Below the pieces are notes generated by a model, which ran no database searches, was not told where the DNA came from, and saw nothing but the letters and a program-made list of their open reading frames with translations. 64,000 bases of DNA, from assembly GCA_964627935.1 (NCBI GenBank), contig CAZVLB010000012.1, positions 1 through 64,000 of the forward strand. Direction: 5' to 3'. A program made the position numbers and the translations under genes. Shown here piece by piece: positions 62,545-64,000 of this stretch. This stretch comes from JAABVY01 sp964627935 (GTDB lineage Bacteria > Zixibacteria > MSB-5A5 > JAABVY01). Each line of letters begins with the position of its first letter. The stretch's first letter is position 1.

Positions 62545-63861
62545 TTAATTCTCCTTATAAGCCGGCAGGACAACCTCGGCCGTGGCTCCACCTTCATTAT
62601 TGTTTTTTACACTGAGGCTGCCGCCATTTTGCTGAATTATCTGACGGGCCACATACAGACCCAGCCCTGAGCCCCTGGCTTTGGAACTGACAAATGGTTC
62701 AAAGAGCCGTTTTTTGACCTCTTTTTTGATCCCTCCGCCATGATCTATTATCCTGAGAATATGTTCATCCCCACTGGATTTCAGCTCTACCCTGATTTTG
62801 CCGCCACCCACGGAAACATCGCGGGCATTTAAGATCAAATTCAAAATCGCCTGCTTGAGACCGATACCATCATCCAGTACCGGCATTTCCTGATCATCTG
62901 CCTGCAATTCTATTTCAATCTTATCATTAGCAAAATCCGTGCGGCATTGGCGCAGCAGTTCCCCAACCAGGCTTTTCAGGTCAATTCTCTTCAGGCTTCT
63001 GCCGGCTGCGGTGGGCCGCGCGAAATCCAGATAACCTTCCAGAATAATATTTAGACGATCCACCTCTTCTGAGATAAAATCAAAAATGCGGTCATCGGAT
63101 TGCGCGCCGTATTTGCGCTTAATCCTGTCCGCCGTTGCCTTTATGATCCCCAGCGGATTTTTGATTTCATGCGCCATCGTGGCCGCCATCTGGCCCATAG
63201 AGGTCAGGGCCGAGGCCTGGTACAATGCTTCCTGGGCAGCAATCAGGCGACGGTTTATGATCACGAATCCAGCGCCCATCAGGAGCACAAAGATCAGGCT
63301 GACGATATTGATATATATGAGGTTATCCTTAAAATCGGCCAGGGATTCGAAGAAATCAAAGTCGGCATCTATGCCCAAAACCGCCACCACGCTGTCCAGG
63401 CTATTATAAATAGGAGCATAGGCGGAAATCAGGTAGAGATCCTCACGGGTGATCAGGTCGGTTGCCGAAGCCAGCCCTGCTGAGGCCGAGATAAATGGCC
63501 CCAGATTGTATTCGAGTCCGAATGACAATGTATCCGGGCTCCTTCGAACCAGAAGGGAGTTTCCGTCCAGGTCCAGCAGCTTAACGTTATAGTAGGCAAA
63601 TTCTTCTTTTAAATCCTGTAACTTGCTGCGAACCTCAATCAGGTCAGGCGGAAAAAAGTCCTCACCCGCCAGATTCATTATAATATCACCATCGAAACCG
63701 GATGCCGCCAGACGGGTCTGGCTGAGGAGATTATTCTGGTACACAGACTCGGCGAATCCCTTAACCCGGGAATAGATATACCATTGGCCCAGATTGAAGA
63801 ACAGGATCAGGATGATCGTGAAAAAGAGAATCGGAAAAATATACTTTTGCCTGAAATCCAT
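62545..63861 (-). CDS. Sensor histidine kinase
   Basis: 438 residues. Two membrane helices (about 8-30 and 180-202) frame a periplasmic sensor domain of about 150 residues. HisKA domain with His231 in MAHEIKNPLG, and ATPase domain with N box (LNLILNARDV), DHGGGI and GSGLGLYVARQI. Partner of the NtrC-type regulator encoded directly downstream. Signal unknown; a GTAC-repeat motif sits 42-71 nt upstream of the start. Confidence 0.95.
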   Translation of the reverse strand: MDFRQKYIFPILFFTIILILFFNLGQWYIYSRVKGFAESVYQNNLLSQTRLAASGFDGDIIMNLAGEDFFPPDLIEVRSKLQDLKEEFAYYNVKLLDLDGNSLLVRRSPDTLSFGLEYNLGPFISASAGLASATDLITREDLYLISAYAPIYNSLDSVVAVLGIDADFDFFESLADFKDNLIYINIVSLIFVLLMGAGFVIINRRLIAAQEALYQASALTSMGQMAATMAHEIKNPLGIIKATADRIKRKYGAQSDDRIFDFISEEVDRLNIILEGYLDFARPTAAGRSLKRIDLKSLVGELLRQCRTDFANDKIEIELQADDQEMPVLDDGIGLKQAILNLILNARDVSVGGGKIRVELKSSGDEHILRIIDHGGGIKKEVKKRLFEPFVSSKARGSGLGLYVARQIIQQNGGSLSVKNNNEGGATAEVVLPAYKEN

Positions 63862-63902
63862 ATTTTAAATCTAATAAATTTGTTCACTCAAACACAGCAT
63901 TA

Positions 63903-63932
63903 TTGTACAAATCGGTACAATTTGTACATCAA
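63903..63932 (-). promoter_or_regulatory. GTAC-repeat motif, copy B
   Basis: Three GTAC half-sites about 10 nt apart (63905, 63914 and 63924), 25 of 30 positions shared with copy A. It lies just upstream of the kinase-regulator operon, suggesting autoregulation. Confidence 0.6.
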
Positions 63933-64000
63933 TTAACGTTCAGGCAGGTTCAGATATTGTGATTTAATGAATTTTCCGGAATAGGATCAGTTATACAAAC

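Noticed and set aside
1..64000. tRNA genes, CRISPR arrays, insertion sequences or prophage
   Set aside because: No T-loop GTTCRANNC in a cloverleaf context, no regularly spaced repeats, and no transposase or integrase-like protein were seen.

Overview
The window looks like a chromosomal segment of a Gram-negative (diderm) bacterium of the FCB superphylum, most likely candidate phylum Zixibacteria or a close relative. The pointers are: lpxH (lipid A synthesis), an OmpA-family protein and several outer-membrane beta-barrels; paired dockerin-like calcium repeats on secreted proteins (64..2055 and 39789..43658); and a C-terminal FlgD/T9SS-like sorting module (NYPNPFNPET start) on the 1289-aa protein. 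This assignment is inferred from protein style, not from a marker search. No tRNA, rRNA, insertion sequence, prophage or CRISPR array was seen.

Layout. 0-10 kb: a secreted VCBS/VWA/dockerin protein, tex, an ahpC-sod oxidative-stress operon, then a DUF438-hemerythrin-PAS / DUF1858-DUF2249 pair behind an FNR/DNR-type promoter, and a DprA-like two-domain protein. 10-20 kb: hutU, a short QueG-like iron-sulfur protein coupled to DUF4416, an ECF sigma (frameshifted) / anti-sigma / lipoprotein operon, a ClC-CBS-RCK chloride channel, and purL. 20-27 kb: a peptidase-propeller-barrel fusion, murA, lpxH, and a HIT protein translationally coupled to a helix-turn-helix/aconitase-like fusion. 27-39 kb: an orphan flagellin with a good sigma-54 promoter, then a long minus-strand run of housekeeping genes (DUF1385, prfA, tldD, pmbA, a small Tat peptide, prmC; rpmE; glmS, glmM). 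39-52 kb: a YfiM-like protein, a giant LVIVD-propeller exoprotein, a P5C dehydrogenase, a divergent GlpX-type bisphosphatase, a lysine-rich SWIB protein, and a HEAT / HD-GYP signalling pair. 52-64 kb: an OmpA-TSP3 protein, a strongly structured intergenic region that may be a small RNA gene, a lipoprotein, lepA-lepB, a porin-like protein, and a sigma-54 two-component system next to an operon for a four-repeat helical protein and an outer-membrane barrel.

How it fits together. Much is core metabolism and envelope building (murA, glmS, glmM, lpxH, lepB, OmpA, barrels). The oxidative and nitrosative stress genes (ahpC, sod, DUF438/DUF2249) form one functional block. The most unusual items are the HTH/aconitase-like fusion that has lost two of three iron-sulfur ligands; the 30-nt GTAC-repeat motif shared by the kinase/regulator operon and its neighbour; the putative RNA at 53.4-53.8 kb; the Tat peptide coupled to tldD/pmbA; and the GlpX-like and DprA-like divergent proteins.
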